From an uncultured Paracoccaceae bacterium (GTDB taxonomy: Bacteria; Pseudomonadota; Alphaproteobacteria; Rhodobacterales; Rhodobacteraceae): DNA of 64,000 nt. Every line of letters starts with the position of its first letter. Position 1 is the stretch's first letter. A program made the translations under genes and the position numbers. A model generated the notes under the pieces. That model ran no database searches and was not told where the DNA came from. It saw only the letters and a list, made by a program, of their open reading frames with translations. The DNA lies in contig CANMDF010000001.1 of NCBI GenBank assembly GCA_947496605.1, forward strand, positions 620,001 through 684,000, read 5' to 3'. Below are positions 26,733 to 36,218 of this stretch, in pieces.

Positions 26733-26850
26733 TAGGGTACGCCGCACGCGCAAAGCCCTGTTACTGAGGTGAGGTCGCCCCCACGATACCGCCAAATGCT
26801 GTGGTCTTTCTGATACGCTGACGTAACAGTGCCACGGTTCTGTTGCGGTT

Positions 26851-28227
26851 TTACATCAACTTACGGCGCCGTGTCACGCGGATATCGAGGTCAGTGATCT
26901 TCTTACGCAGTGTATTGCGATTTATTCCAAGTAAATCAGCGCATTTCGCCTGATTTCCCCCGGTCGCATCCAGTGCAATTTCGATCAATGGACCCTCAAC
27001 CTCTTTCAGGATTCGGTTATAGAGCCCCGGCGGCGGCAAAACGCCCCCATGCAGATCGAAATAACGCCGCAGGTGTTTGCCCACGCTCGCACTTAGCTTT
27101 TCGCCTTCTCCACCAGAGCGCAGAGGCTCTATGGCGGGCTGGTTCCCCAGAACCATCTCAACCTCGCTGCGGGTGATTTCTTCTTCAGCGGCGGTAAATA
27201 CCAACCTGCGGACAGCGTTTTCCAACTGCCGCACATTGCCCGGCCAACTGTAGGCCCGAACAAGATCCAAGGCGGCATCACCAAAGCGGCGCAGCGGCGC
27301 ACCTTCGCGTTCAGCACGCGCCAGAAAATGCGCGGCCAACAGCGGAATGTCATCAACACGTTCGCGCAGCGATGGCACATCCACGGTAACACCCCCCAAG
27401 CGGTAAAATAGATCTTCGCGGAAATACCCGTCTTCCATCCGCAGCATCAGATCAGATTGTGACGTCGCCATGATCCGAGGCGCGTTATCACCGAGACTAT
27501 CTAGCATCCGCACGATCCGCGCTTGCGCTTGTTCGGACAGATCACTGACCTCATCAAACAAAATGGATCCGCCTTTAGCGCGGCTCAGCACGGTTGATGG
27601 GCCGTCCATCCCTTCAAGATCGGTTGCAGACACAACGACGAAAGGCAGACTGCGCCGATCCGAAAAGTCATGCACTGCACGCGCAATCAGCGATTTGCCT
27701 GTTCCGCTTTCGCCTGTGATCAACACGGGCAACTGTGTGTTCATGACGCGTGCCACAAGACGGTAGAGACCCTGCATCACCGGGGTACGTCCGACCAGCG
27801 GCAGGTCGCCACCTTGCTCTGTTGCGGTGATATCGGGTGCGCGGGTGACGGGTGCGCGGCGCTTGATCTCAAGTGCACGCGCGGCGCGTTTCATCAGGTC
27901 TGGCAGATCAAAGGGTTTCGGCAGGTAGTCATAAGCATCAGCCTCTGCCGCCTGAATAGCCGTCATGATCGTGTTCTGCGCCGAAATGACAATAACGGGC
28001 AATCCGGGGCGAGCATCGGCGATCTTAGGAAGTTGATCTAAGCCATTGCCATCCGGCATCACGACATCTGAGATCACCAAGTCGCCTTTGCCTTCGTCCA
28101 CCCAACGCATCAATGTCACAAGTGACGACGTCGCATGCACTTTGCACCCTGCCCGCGTTAACGCTTGGGTCAAAACCGTACGGATCGTCCGGTCGTCATC
28201 GGCAACTAGAACTGTCCCGTCCATCAC
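26851..28227 (-). CDS. ntrC: Nitrogen regulation response regulator NtrC (GAFTGA-less)
   Basis: A 458-aa response regulator of NtrB. The receiver has acidic residues at 10-12 and acceptor Asp54 ([14 protein letters not shown]). The AAA+ domain has Walker [18 protein letters not shown], Walker [14 protein letters not shown] and the sensor region [16 protein letters not shown]. The Fis-type HTH reads [20 protein letters not shown]. The GAFTGA loop is missing: [20 protein letters not shown] takes its place. This is known from Rhodobacter capsulatus NtrC, which works with sigma70 RNA polymerase. It overlaps ntrB by 4 nt. Confidence 0.95.
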   Translation of the reverse strand: MMDGTVLVADDDRTIRTVLTQALTRAGCKVHATSSLVTLMRWVDEGKGDLVISDVVMPDGNGLDQLPKIADARPGLPVIVISAQNTIMTAIQAAEADAYDYLPKPFDLPDLMKRAARALEIKRRAPVTRAPDITATEQGGDLPLVGRTPVMQGLYRLVARVMNTQLPVLITGESGTGKSLIARAVHDFSDRRSLPFVVVSATDLEGMDGPSTVLSRAKGGSILFDEVSDLSEQAQARIVRMLDSLGDNAPRIMATSQSDLMLRMEDGYFREDLFYRLGGVTVDVPSLRERVDDIPLLAAHFLARAEREGAPLRRFGDAALDLVRAYSWPGNVRQLENAVRRLVFTAAEEEITRSEVEMVLGNQPAIEPLRSGGEGEKLSASVGKHLRRYFDLHGGVLPPPGLYNRILKEVEGPLIEIALDATGGNQAKCADLLGINRNTLRKKITDLDIRVTRRRKLM

Positions 28228-29300
28228 TCTTCTCCTATTTCATAATCTTTCGGCACAACTGGCAATGAAATGCGGAAAACGGTCCGCCCGGGTACGCTGT
28301 CCACAGATATCCATCCGCCCGCGTCACCTATCAACTTGGACACAAGGGCGAGGCCCAGTCCGGTTCCGTTTTCTTTGCCCGACACAAAGGGTTCAAATAT
28401 ATCGTTCGCTATTTCGCGCGGCAAACCGGGACCATCATCGATGATCTCAACCTGAAGCGGCAGGCGCGCATGGGTGCCATCGGACCTATGCACACGCAGC
28501 GAGGTGTCATAGAACGTGTGCAGGCGGATCGACCCCGCATCTTCGCTGGCCTCTGACGCGTTCTTAAGCAAGTTCAAGAACACCTGCAAAAGCTGATCCC
28601 CATCCGCCAAGGTTTGTGGCAATGACGGATCGTAGTCTTCAATGAACAGCATATGCGCACCAAAACCTACGGCGGCAGATTGGCGTGCACGATCAAGAAT
28701 ATCATGGATATTGACGGGTTTGAGCATTGGCGGGCGCAAGTTCCCAAATTGCTCAACCTGCTCAAGCAGCTTTACGATGCGGCGGCTTTCTTCAACAATC
28801 AGGTCGGTCATTTCCTGATCTTCCGATGACAAACCCATCGACAGCAATTGCGCGGCCCCGGTGATGCCGGCCAGGGGGTTCTTGATCTCATGGGCCAGCA
28901 TTTCAGCCATGCCGATCGCAGATTTTGCCGCCTTTCCCGAAGAATGGTTTTGATTGATCCTGCTTGCGATTTCGCGCGGGCTGATCATGATAATCATGGT
29001 ATCGTCACTGCCTTGCAGCGGCGCAAATTGTAGATTGCACAGCATTGGCGCACGTTCACCGCTGCCGACATCGACGTCATTGACGAACAGCGACGTCCGG
29101 TTTTCACGCGCACGGCTAAACGGCGCCTCTAATGGCGCGTCGATCATCACCTTTTCCCAAAGCTTTTCGCCGACCAACGCCTTAGCCGACATGTTCAGAA
29201 AGCTTTCAGCGGCCGGATTGCTCATGGTGATGATGTCATCACCGTCAAGCATCAAAGACGGCACTGGCAAAGATGACCAAAGTGATTGCCCCAGTATCAT
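28224..29300 (-). CDS. ntrB: Nitrogen regulation sensor histidine kinase NtrB
   Basis: Soluble PII-responsive kinase/phosphatase of NtrC, about 358 aa. A PAS domain covers about residues 8-115. The H-box [20 protein letters not shown] holds His137. The ATPase domain has [32 protein letters not shown] and [18 protein letters not shown]. The ATG at 29300 overlaps the dusB stop (ATGA); the open frame continues further upstream into dusB but without family character. The dusB-ntrB-ntrC order matches nifR3-ntrB-ntrC of Rhodobacter. Confidence 0.95.
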   Translation of the reverse strand: MILGQSLWSSLPVPSLMLDGDDIITMSNPAAESFLNMSAKALVGEKLWEKVMIDAPLEAPFSRARENRTSLFVNDVDVGSGERAPMLCNLQFAPLQGSDDTMIIMISPREIASRINQNHSSGKAAKSAIGMAEMLAHEIKNPLAGITGAAQLLSMGLSSEDQEMTDLIVEESRRIVKLLEQVEQFGNLRPPMLKPVNIHDILDRARQSAAVGFGAHMLFIEDYDPSLPQTLADGDQLLQVFLNLLKNASEASEDAGSIRLHTFYDTSLRVHRSDGTHARLPLQVEIIDDGPGLPREIANDIFEPFVSGKENGTGLGLALVSKLIGDAGGWISVDSVPGRTVFRISLPVVPKDYEIGEE

Positions 29301-30286
29301 GCCGCCACCTGCAATTCCAAGGCGTCCGGCAGGTCGCGCAGGACATGCGCAGGCTCGACTTGGGTCAGAATGGCCTTGCGCAGTTCTGGCCCAGTGCCCG
29401 CACCATCCATGTACCATCCCAAATGTTTGCGGGCGACTTTGCGCCCCAAATCCGCTCCATAAAACGATAGCATCGCTTCATAGTGCCCGCTTACCATGTC
29501 GATCAGGTCTGCACCTTGCGGGACATGTGGGGCATCCGTGCCATGTAAGGCCGCAGATACTTGGGCCAAGACCCACGGCTGCCCTTGTGCGCCGCGTCCT
29601 ATCATCACCCCATCGGCCCCAGACAATGCGAGCGCCTGACGTGCGGTTTTGGCATCCACGATATCGCCATTGGCGATCACCGGGATCGATACCGCGTCCT
29701 TAATGCGCGCGATCGCCGCCCAGTCGGCTGATCCTTTGTAGAACTGGCAGCGGGTGCGGCCGTGTATCGTGACAAGTTTGATTCCCGCGTCTTCAGCCCG
29801 CTTGGCCACATCCGCCGCGTTCAAACTGTCATCATCCCACCCTAGGCGGGTTTTTAATGTGACGGGGACGTCAACAGCGTTGACGACGGCCTCAATCAGG
29901 CTGAGCGCATGGTCAGGCGTGCGCAAAAGAGCCGAACCGGAGTATCCGCTTGTGACCTTCTTGGCAGGACAGCCCATATTGATATCAATGAGCGCAGCAC
30001 CGCTGTCTGCGGCCAAACGTGCGGCCTCTGCCATCCAATAGGCTTCGCGTCCAGCGATTTGGACGGCGGTGCCTTTTTGATCGTATCCCAATTCGGCGCG
30101 TTCGCGCACACCGGGCTTAGCTTGTACCATTTCTTGGCTTGCCACCATTTCACTTACGACCCAGCCCGCCCCGAACGACGCGACCAACTGGCGAAATGGC
30201 AAATCGGTGATCCCAGCAAGCGGCGCAAGTGCGACCGGCGGCGACAGCGCCACATCATTCAAGACCAAGGATTCGGTATTTGCCAA
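29297..30286 (-). CDS. dusB: tRNA-dihydrouridine synthase DusB (NifR3)
   Basis: A 329-aa FMN enzyme that reduces uridines in the tRNA D-loop. The TIM-barrel start has LSPPVALAPLAGITDLPFR. The signature IDINMGCPAKKVTSGYSG contains the active-site Cys. LVTIHGRTRCQFYKGSADW and PVIANGDIVDAKTA, followed by DGVMIGRGAQGQPW, complete the FMN site. It is the first gene of the minus-strand ntr block; its promoter region contains a 23-bp palindrome at 30388-30410. Confidence 0.95.
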   Translation of the reverse strand: MANTESLVLNDVALSPPVALAPLAGITDLPFRQLVASFGAGWVVSEMVASQEMVQAKPGVRERAELGYDQKGTAVQIAGREAYWMAEAARLAADSGAALIDINMGCPAKKVTSGYSGSALLRTPDHALSLIEAVVNAVDVPVTLKTRLGWDDDSLNAADVAKRAEDAGIKLVTIHGRTRCQFYKGSADWAAIARIKDAVSIPVIANGDIVDAKTARQALALSGADGVMIGRGAQGQPWVLAQVSAALHGTDAPHVPQGADLIDMVSGHYEAMLSFYGADLGRKVARKHLGWYMDGAGTGPELRKAILTQVEPAHVLRDLPDALELQVAA

Positions 30287-30387
30287 AGGAATAATCGTTC
30301 GCTTATCTGTTGCGCGTCATGGGTGGTTTAGGCCTAATCCCAGCTTCTCTCAACGAAACAGCGCCACTTCTCTCCCGAAAAAATAGC

Positions 30388-30410
30388 ATCTGCTTAATTA
30401 TTAGGCAGAT
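30388..30410. promoter_or_regulatory. 23-bp near-perfect palindrome between dusB and ispDF
   Basis: The arms ATCTGCTTAAT and ATTAGGCAGAT surround a single T and match at 10 of 11 positions. The site is central in the 198-bp divergent promoter region, 102 bp from the dusB start and 75 bp from ispDF. A perfect 10-bp palindrome TTAGGCCTAA lies nearer dusB (about 30329). Operator function is inferred; the cognate protein is unknown. Confidence 0.5.
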
Positions 30411-30484
30411 ATCCCCAGAAACAGACGAATTGCGTCGGACGGTCCTGCGCCCTAAACCTAGGCCCAAACAAGTACGGACCTCAG

Positions 30485-31618
30485 ATGACAACAGCGGCAA
30501 TCATCGTTGCAGCCGGGCGCGGCATACGCGCTGGCGGCGACATACCCAAACAGTGGCAAACACTGGTGGACCGCCCGGTTGCGGCTTTTGCGATGGACCG
30601 TTTTGCATCCCACCCGGCCATCACGCAGCTTATTGTGGTGCTCAACCCCGATGATATTCCCACCGACCTTTGGCCGCGGACCCCAACGGCCACGATTGTT
30701 GAAGGTGGCGAAACCCGTGGCGCATCTGTTCTAGCTGGCTTGAACGCAACCACTGACGACATCACCAAAGTTCTTATCCATGATGCTGCGAGGCCTCTGG
30801 TCACAGAAGCATTGATTGACCGCGTTTTGGCCGCGCTCGAGACCAACGAAGGTGCAGCGCCTGCCGTTGCCGTGACGGATACGCTTTGGCATGGCGCAGA
30901 CGGCAAGGTGCAAGGTGTGCAAGACCGCGGCGGCCTGTACCGCGCCCAAACACCACAAGGGTTCCACCTTGCGCCGCTTCTGGCTGCTTTTGCGGCCAGC
31001 ACTGGGCAGGAAACCGATGATGTGGCCGTCGCACGTGCAGCAGGGCTGGACGTGACCATCGTTGCGGGCGATGAAGACAACATCAAAATCACAACACCTG
31101 CGGACTTTGACCGGGCCGCCAAGCTGATGAGGCAATCCATGGATATACGTGTCGGCAACGGCTACGACGTACACCGCTTTGGCGAAGGCGACCACGTGTG
31201 GCTTTGCGGCGTCGAGATCCCACATACCCGCAGCCTGCAAGGGCACTCTGATGCTGACGTCGGCATGCATGCGGTGACAGACGCGATCTATGGCGCGCTG
31301 GGCAAAGGCGACATCGGCGTCCATTTCCCCCCCTCCGATCCACAATGGAAAGGAGCGGCCAGTCATATTTTCCTTGAGCACGCCGTTGCACTGGCTGCAT
31401 CGCAAGGGTTCACTATTGGCAATGTTGATTGCACATTGGTCTGTGAATTTCCCAAAGTTGGACCACACCAAGACGCCATGAAAGCAGTGATGGGCGCCTA
31501 TATGGGTCTTGAAAGTGATCGGATCAGCGTCAAAGCCACGACATCCGAAAAGCTGGGCTTTACAGGCCGCGAAGAAGGGATCGCATCCATCGCCACAGTC
31601 ACGTTGATCAAGACATGA
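30485..31618 (+). CDS. ispDF: Bifunctional IspD/IspF enzyme of the MEP pathway
   Basis: A 377-aa fusion. Residues 1 to about 218 are IspD (MEP cytidylyltransferase) with [21 protein letters not shown], shown by [10 protein letters not shown] and PKQW, then [11 protein letters not shown] and [10 protein letters not shown]. Residues from about 220 are IspF (MECDP synthase) with [15 protein letters not shown] (the zinc-binding Asp-x-His), [35 protein letters not shown] and [17 protein letters not shown]. The fusion catalyses steps 3 and 5 of isoprenoid precursor synthesis and is common in alphaproteobacteria. Dxr of the same pathway is encoded at 54343-55515. It overlaps pgpA by 4 nt. Confidence 0.97.
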   Translation: MTTAAIIVAAGRGIRAGGDIPKQWQTLVDRPVAAFAMDRFASHPAITQLIVVLNPDDIPTDLWPRTPTATIVEGGETRGASVLAGLNATTDDITKVLIHDAARPLVTEALIDRVLAALETNEGAAPAVAVTDTLWHGADGKVQGVQDRGGLYRAQTPQGFHLAPLLAAFAASTGQETDDVAVARAAGLDVTIVAGDEDNIKITTPADFDRAAKLMRQSMDIRVGNGYDVHRFGEGDHVWLCGVEIPHTRSLQGHSDADVGMHAVTDAIYGALGKGDIGVHFPPSDPQWKGAASHIFLEHAVALAASQGFTIGNVDCTLVCEFPKVGPHQDAMKAVMGAYMGLESDRISVKATTSEKLGFTGREEGIASIATVTLIKT

Positions 31619-32103
31619 CCCATTTGATCGCCACCTTCTTTTACGCAGGCCACCTGCGCCCTGCCCCCGGCACTTGGGGATCACTGGCAGCATTGCCTGC
31701 CGCGTGGGGCATCTATGTGCTCGCTGGCCCATGGGGCCTTCTCGCCGGTGTCATCTTGTCTTATGCGCTGGGCGTCTGGGCCACTGGGGTCGAGACCAAA
31801 GGCAAAGACAACCATGACCCATCAGAAATCGTGATTGATGAGGTTTGCGGCCAATGGATCGCTTTGCTGCCACTGGCGTTTGGGGCGGCCCGTCAAGACG
31901 TCAGCATCCTTGCACTTTGGCCCGGCTGGATCGCGGCATTCGCGCTATTCCGGCTGTTCGACATTACAAAATGGGGCCCAGTCGGTTGGGCAGACCGCAT
32001 GCATGGACCAACAGGTGTGATGCTGGATGATGTGATTGCAGGCATCTTTGCTGCAATTGGCGTTTTGATCCTGGCCGCGCTCTACCATATCGTTCTGATA
32101 TGA
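31615..32103 (+). CDS. pgpA: Phosphatidylglycerophosphatase A
   Basis: A 162-aa inner-membrane phosphatase that converts phosphatidylglycerol phosphate to phosphatidylglycerol. The family motifs are [17 protein letters not shown] at the N-terminus and the acidic motif [38 protein letters not shown], followed by [14 protein letters not shown], makes up the C-terminal part. It is coupled by 4-nt overlaps to ispDF upstream and the cinA-like gene downstream. Confidence 0.94.
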   Translation: MTHLIATFFYAGHLRPAPGTWGSLAALPAAWGIYVLAGPWGLLAGVILSYALGVWATGVETKGKDNHDPSEIVIDEVCGQWIALLPLAFGAARQDVSILALWPGWIAAFALFRLFDITKWGPVGWADRMHGPTGVMLDDVIAGIFAAIGVLILAALYHIVLI

Positions 32104-32582
32104 ATGCAACAGCACTTCTAAAGGCCGCCAAAGCCCAAGGTGTCATGCTGGCCACGGCCGAAAGCTGCACCGGAGGCATGCTGAGTGCGGCGATCACAGA
32201 CATTGCGGGAAGCTCGGCGATTTTTGATCGGGCGTTTGTCACCTACACCAATGACGCCAAAATACAGATGCTTGGCGTGTCTCAGGCGACCTTAGATGCA
32301 AACGGGGCCGTCTCAGAGGACGTCGCCGCCGAAATGGCCAACGGAGCGCTGGCTCATTCTCATGCCGATATCGCAGTCTCAATCACCGGGATCGCAGGTC
32401 CAGGCGGATCAGAGCACAAACCCGAAGGACGCGTTTGTTTTGGCGTGGCGACTGCGGCTGGCCTCATGACGGAAACGGTCGAATTTGGGGCGCTGGGCCG
32501 CAACAAAGTCCGTGCTGCGGCGCGGGATCATGGACTCAACCTCTTTGGAAAGGCGCTCGATTCAATTTTGCGCAAATCCTAG
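32100..32582 (+). CDS. CinA family nicotinamide-nucleotide amidohydrolase (PncC-like)
   Basis: A 160-aa protein equal to the C-terminal CinA/PncC domain only. Diagnostic segments are MLATAESCTGGMLSAAITDI, GSSAIFDRAFVTYTNDAK, SVSITGIAGPGGSEHKPEG (read from AVSITGIAGPGG) and GRVCFGV. PncC enzymes deamidate NMN in NAD recycling. The molybdopterin-like N-terminal domain of full CinA is absent, as in E. coli PncC/YgaD. It ends the ispDF-pgpA-cinA operon. Confidence 0.92.
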   Translation: MNATALLKAAKAQGVMLATAESCTGGMLSAAITDIAGSSAIFDRAFVTYTNDAKIQMLGVSQATLDANGAVSEDVAAEMANGALAHSHADIAVSITGIAGPGGSEHKPEGRVCFGVATAAGLMTETVEFGALGRNKVRAAARDHGLNLFGKALDSILRKS

Positions 32583-32725
32583 TCGAGCCCCCAAATGATC
32601 GCCTATTATTTCATCACTTCGTAAATTGCTGTCGTTTTAAGCCACCATCGTGACGGTTGCACATTTAACAAGCACAGAATTTCCGCCCTAACGCCCCCAA
32701 CAAAAGAAGACCTCAGGAGGGGACT

Positions 32726-33907
32726 ATGAACGGAGCGGATACAGCGTGGATCATCGTGGCCACGGCGCTTGTACTATTCATGACATTGCCGGGACTGGCG
32801 TTGTTTTATGGCGGGCTGGTGCGTGCACGCAATGTGCTGAGCGTATTTATGCATTGCTACGCAATCGCATGCTTGATGAGCATCCTTTGGTTTGCCTTTG
32901 GCTATTCCATCGCATTCGGCTCGGGGACCAGCGGGTTTTGGGGCGGTTTGGACAAGATGTTCCTGTCGAGGATTACGGCTGACACAGTGTCAGGCACCCT
33001 ACCCGAGGTTCTGTTCTTTGCGTTCCAAATGACCTTTGCCATCATCACCCCTGCTCTGATCGTTGGCGCCTATGTCGAACGGATCGGGTTCGGGTTTGTG
33101 CTGCTGTTCTCATCATTGTGGATGCTGCTTTGCTATGCACCAGTCGTGCACTGGGTCTGGGGCGGCGGCATGCTGGCTGATGGCGGCATCTTTGGTGATG
33201 TCGGCGTGCGCGACTTTGCAGGTGGTATCGTGGTCCACGAAACCGCAGGCATTGCGGCGCTATTGTTGGCGGTCTTTCTTGGGTCGCGGCGCGATCCATC
33301 TAAACCGCCGCACAACCCCGGTATGGTGATGATTGGTGCAGCCATGCTGTGGGTCGGATGGTTCGGTTTTAACGGTGGTTCGCAACTGGCGGCTGACGGT
33401 GGGGCCGCAATGGCGATCACAGTGACGCATATCTCTGCCGCCGCAGCATCACTCACATGGGCGCTGTGGGAACGGATCAAATTCGGCAAAGCCTCACTTG
33501 TTGGTATGGTCACGGGTACAATTGCCGGCCTTGCATCGATCACACCAGCATCTGGCTTTGTTGGGCCGGTTGAAGCGCTTATCATCGGCTCGGTTGCAGG
33601 TATTCTATGCCAAGAGGCCGTGAACCTGATCCGCAACACCTTTAAGATCGACGACACATTGGACGTGTTCGCCGTTCACGGTGTTGGCGGCATCTTTGGC
33701 ACCATTATGATTGCGGTCTTCGGTGCAGGCGCATGGGCTGCACAACTGGGCGGTCTGGTCGTCGTTGGTGTCTATACCGCCGTTGTGACGGTCGTGCTGA
33801 TCTTCATTTGCAAAGCAATCACACCATTGCGCGTCGATGATGAGGCCGAGACGACCGGACTTGATCTGGCCGTGCACGGTGAACGTGCCTACGAATTCAA
33901 CAGCTAA
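32726..33907 (+). CDS. amtB: Ammonium transporter (Amt family)
   Basis: A 393-aa polytopic ammonium channel, about 11 membrane helices. Family segments include LPGLALFYGGLVRARNVLS near the N-terminus, CYAPVVHWVWGGGMLAD, GGIVVHETAGIAALL, WFGFNGGSQLAADG and VFAVHGVGGIFGT. The twin pore histidines (in VHWVWGG and AVHGVGG) are present. AGGAGGGG precedes the ATG. No glnK is adjacent, unlike the usual glnK-amtB pair, so this may be a second Amt. NtrBC in the same window would be its likely regulator, but no clear NtrC site is seen. Confidence 0.93.
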   Translation: MNGADTAWIIVATALVLFMTLPGLALFYGGLVRARNVLSVFMHCYAIACLMSILWFAFGYSIAFGSGTSGFWGGLDKMFLSRITADTVSGTLPEVLFFAFQMTFAIITPALIVGAYVERIGFGFVLLFSSLWMLLCYAPVVHWVWGGGMLADGGIFGDVGVRDFAGGIVVHETAGIAALLLAVFLGSRRDPSKPPHNPGMVMIGAAMLWVGWFGFNGGSQLAADGGAAMAITVTHISAAAASLTWALWERIKFGKASLVGMVTGTIAGLASITPASGFVGPVEALIIGSVAGILCQEAVNLIRNTFKIDDTLDVFAVHGVGGIFGTIMIAVFGAGAWAAQLGGLVVVGVYTAVVTVVLIFICKAITPLRVDDEAETTGLDLAVHGERAYEFNS

Positions 33908-33916
33908 AACAACATA

Positions 33917-33942
33917 GTCCCTCGCGGCTTTACGCGGGGGAC
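33917..33942. terminator. Hairpin after amtB, weak terminator
   Basis: GTCCCTCGCG and CGCGGGGGAC pair over 10 bp with one G-T wobble around TTTA-type loop GCTTTA. It lies 9 nt after the amtB stop in the 94-bp convergent gap before the RatA-like gene. No T-run follows on the plus strand; the minus side has only scattered Ts. Confidence 0.4.
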
Positions 33943-34001
33943 ACACGCATCATCTTGCCCTAAAAACTCCCGCCGGAGGCACCTGCCTTCGCAAATAGCG
34001 C

Positions 34002-34445
34002 CTAGGCATAGAGCTCGGCGGCACGCCTCTCAAAAGACCGCACGACACGCTGCATTGCCTCATTAAAGAAGACACCAGCGGCGCCCTGCAACAAACGGCT
34101 CTTGAATTCAAAATCGACCGTGAAAGACACCTCGCAGCCCCCTGCCACGTCCTGAAACGTCCATTGGCTTTCCAGGTGGCGTACCGGACCATCCAGATAT
34201 GCGGTGTCGATTTTCATGTCATCCGACCATAGCAAGACCCGGCTGCCGAATTTTTCGCGAAAAACTTTGAACGAAATCACCAAATCGGCCAGCATTTCCA
34301 AATGATCGCCACGCTCAGTCACGCTGCGCACGCGGGCGGCGGCAGTCCAAGGCAGGAATTTTGGGTAGTTCGCCACATCTGCGACAAGGTCAAACATCTG
34401 CTGTGCGGTATATGGCAGGAACTTTGTTTCAGAATGACGTGGCAT
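34002..34445 (-). CDS. RatA / COQ10-like SRPBCC family protein
   Basis: A 147-aa START-fold (polyketide cyclase/COQ10) protein. The N-terminus [20 protein letters not shown], followed by [13 protein letters not shown], and the later [20 protein letters not shown] are typical. Relatives are E. coli RatA, described as a 50S-binding toxin, and yeast Coq10, a ubiquinone-binding protein. The Coq10-like lipid-binding role is the more likely here because no RatB is adjacent; this is inference. The start at 34445 is chosen because upstream codons lack family character and would overlap hpt. Confidence 0.86.
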   Translation of the reverse strand: MPRHSETKFLPYTAQQMFDLVADVANYPKFLPWTAAARVRSVTERGDHLEMLADLVISFKVFREKFGSRVLLWSDDMKIDTAYLDGPVRHLESQWTFQDVAGGCEVSFTVDFEFKSRLLQGAAGVFFNEAMQRVVRSFERRAAELYA

Positions 34446-34530
34446 GCGGGGTCTTTCGCGGGTGACTTGCGCACAGGATGTCGTATTCTTCGCGGTGAAA
34501 ATCAACCCATATCCCGGAATAGAGCCCCCT

Positions 34531-35082
34531 ATGTCGCAGCCCAACTACGTGATCGACGAAATGATCAGTGCAAAATCCATCGCCGCACGCATCGAAGACC
34601 TCGCAAAAGAGATCAGCGCCGAGTTCGCAGATACCAACAAGCTGGTCGTAGTGGGTCTACTACGCGGGTCCTTTGTCTTTATCGCCGATCTGGTGCGCGA
34701 GTTGGACTTGCCAGTTGAGGTCGATTTTCTTGAAGCATCATCATATGGCGACGGCATGGAAAGCACCCGCGAAGTTCGTATTCTCAAGGACTTACGCGGC
34801 CAAATTGAAGCACGTGATGTGCTGATCGTCGAAGACATCGTCGACACAGGCCACACGCTGGCCCATGTCACCAAGTTTCTAGGATCACGCAAACCTGCGC
34901 GGATGAAAACCATTGCGTTGCTTGATAAACCCGCCCGCCGCGAGGTTGATTTGAAGGCCGATTGGACCGGATTTGAGATCCCCGATGAGTTTGTGGTGGG
35001 CTACGGCATCGATTTTGCCCAACGCAACCGCAACTTAGGCTTCATTGGAAAAGTGCGTTTTATTGAGGAAGCCGAGGATTAA
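34531..35082 (+). CDS. hpt: Hypoxanthine phosphoribosyltransferase
   Basis: A 183-aa purine salvage enzyme that joins hypoxanthine or guanine to PRPP. The PRPP-binding motif [14 protein letters not shown], the loop [26 protein letters not shown] and the C-terminal [21 protein letters not shown] fit Hpt. I start at the ATG at 34531 ([11 protein letters not shown]); an upstream start at 34444 would overlap the divergent RatA-like gene. A GC-rich repeat follows the stop. Confidence 0.94.
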   Translation: MSQPNYVIDEMISAKSIAARIEDLAKEISAEFADTNKLVVVGLLRGSFVFIADLVRELDLPVEVDFLEASSYGDGMESTREVRILKDLRGQIEARDVLIVEDIVDTGHTLAHVTKFLGSRKPARMKTIALLDKPARREVDLKADWTGFEIPDEFVVGYGIDFAQRNRNLGFIGKVRFIEEAED

Positions 35083-35085
35083 AGA

Positions 35086-35132
35086 GGGGCTTTGCCCCCG
35101 GCCTGCGGCCTCCCCCAGGATATTTTTGGGCC
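35086..35132 (+). repeat. Roseobacter-type GC-rich intergenic repeat after hpt
   Basis: Three short stems lie in tandem 4 nt after the hpt stop: GGGGC/GCCCC with a TTT loop, GGCC/GGCC with TGC, then CCCCCAGGATATTTTTGGG. The element at 57755-57827 after pyrH has the same parts in the same order relative to its gene (GAGGGGC, GCCCC, CCCCGAGG, TATTT). It probably acts as a terminator or mRNA 3' end. Confidence 0.6.
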
Positions 35133-35154
35133 AATAACAACAAATACTGGTGCG

Positions 35155-36114
35155 TTATGCCGTGCCGAGTTTCGCCAGTCGCGCATCGCGTAGTTTCGCA
35201 AAGTGGTCGCCCGCATGGTACGAGGACCGCGTCAGTGGTGTAGACGAGACCATCAAGAAACCTTTGTTAAAGGCGGCTTGTTCGTAAGTCTTAAACTCTT
35301 CTGGCGTCACGAAGCGGTCAACTTTGTGGTGCTTGGGCGTTGGCTGCAAATACTGACCGATGGTCAAAAAATCGATGTCAGCGGCCCGCATATCTTCCAT
35401 GACTTGGGTCACTGCCTGCTTGTCTTCGCCCAAACCCACCATGATACCGGATTTGGTAAACATTGTCGGATCCAGTTCTTTCACCCGCTGCAGCAACCGC
35501 AGTGAGTGAAAATACCGCGCGCCGGGGCGCACTTGCGGATACAGCCCAGGTACGGTTTCAAGATTGTGGTTAAAGACGTCAGGACGCGCTTCTACCACGA
35601 TTTCAAGCACCTTCGGATCACAGCGGATAAAGTCCGGTGTCAGAATTTCGATCGTCGTGTCAGGCGATTGACGGCGCACTGCCCGGATCGTCTGGGCAAA
35701 ATGCTCGGCGCCACCATCTTCGACATCGTCGCGATCAACGGACGTGATCACGACGTGGTTCAGACCCAGCTTCTTGACCGCATCCGCAACACGACCCGGT
35801 TCAAAGACATCCAACGCCTCAGGCGGTTTGCCTGTGGCGATATTGCAGAAAGTACACGCGCGGGTACAAACCTCGCCCATAATCATCATGGTTGCGTGAC
35901 CTTGAGACCAGCATTCGCCCACGTTGGGACAACCTGCTTCTTCGCATACCGTGACCAGTTTATTTTCACGCATGATATCGCGAGTCTTCTTATACCCTTC
36001 GGACACAGGTGCCTTAACCCTGATCCAATCCGGCTTTTTCGGCTGCGGTGCATCCGGCCGGCGCTGCTTTTCAGGGTGGCGCTGTGCAGGGATTTTCAGG
36101 TCACGTGTGGGCAT
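35155..36114 (-). CDS. lipA: Lipoyl synthase
   Basis: A 319-aa radical-SAM enzyme that inserts two sulfurs into octanoyl groups to make lipoate. The auxiliary cluster motif is [18 protein letters not shown]. The radical-SAM motif [13 protein letters not shown] follows MIMGEVC. The C-terminal RSSYHAG holds the Ser that ligates the auxiliary cluster. TTGGAC-17 bp-TTAGGT upstream on the minus strand may be the promoter. It is monocistronic. Confidence 0.97.
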   Translation of the reverse strand: MPTRDLKIPAQRHPEKQRRPDAPQPKKPDWIRVKAPVSEGYKKTRDIMRENKLVTVCEEAGCPNVGECWSQGHATMMIMGEVCTRACTFCNIATGKPPEALDVFEPGRVADAVKKLGLNHVVITSVDRDDVEDGGAEHFAQTIRAVRRQSPDTTIEILTPDFIRCDPKVLEIVVEARPDVFNHNLETVPGLYPQVRPGARYFHSLRLLQRVKELDPTMFTKSGIMVGLGEDKQAVTQVMEDMRAADIDFLTIGQYLQPTPKHHKVDRFVTPEEFKTYEQAAFNKGFLMVSSTPLTRSSYHAGDHFAKLRDARLAKLGTA

Positions 36115-36175
36115 ATCAGGCTCCGGTCTTGTTGACAGTTACCTAACGTCGCAAAACTCAAAAGTCCAATGTTCA

Positions 36176-36198
36176 CAGTGCCGCGCATGACGGCACTG
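36176..36198. terminator. Inverted repeat between the DUF6456 gene and lipA
   Basis: Perfect 8-bp arms CAGTGCCG and CGGCACTG surround CGCATGA. It lies 20 nt downstream of the DUF6456 gene stop on the minus strand, where the following sequence contains scattered T-runs (TTTTG, TTTTG) but no clean tract. It could end the DUF6456 transcript or serve as an operator for lipA. Confidence 0.4.
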
Positions 36199-36218
36199 CA
36201 CCCACTGCATGGCGCGAC

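Noticed and set aside
26733..26795. N-terminal extension of NtrY from a TTG at 26795
   Set aside because: The 21 extra residues have no family character and the TTG has no SD; the ATG at 26732 gives a normal NtrY start.
30731..31732. 333-aa open frame opposite ispDF
   Set aside because: The opposite strand encodes a complete ispDF with all motifs, and this frame is Cys/His/Arg-rich shadow sequence.
32660..32670. TGCACATTTAA shared by the upstream regions of amtB and the FadL-type gene (about 44603)
   Set aside because: One 11-bp match between two AT-rich regions can occur by chance; no inverted second half as in an NtrC site.
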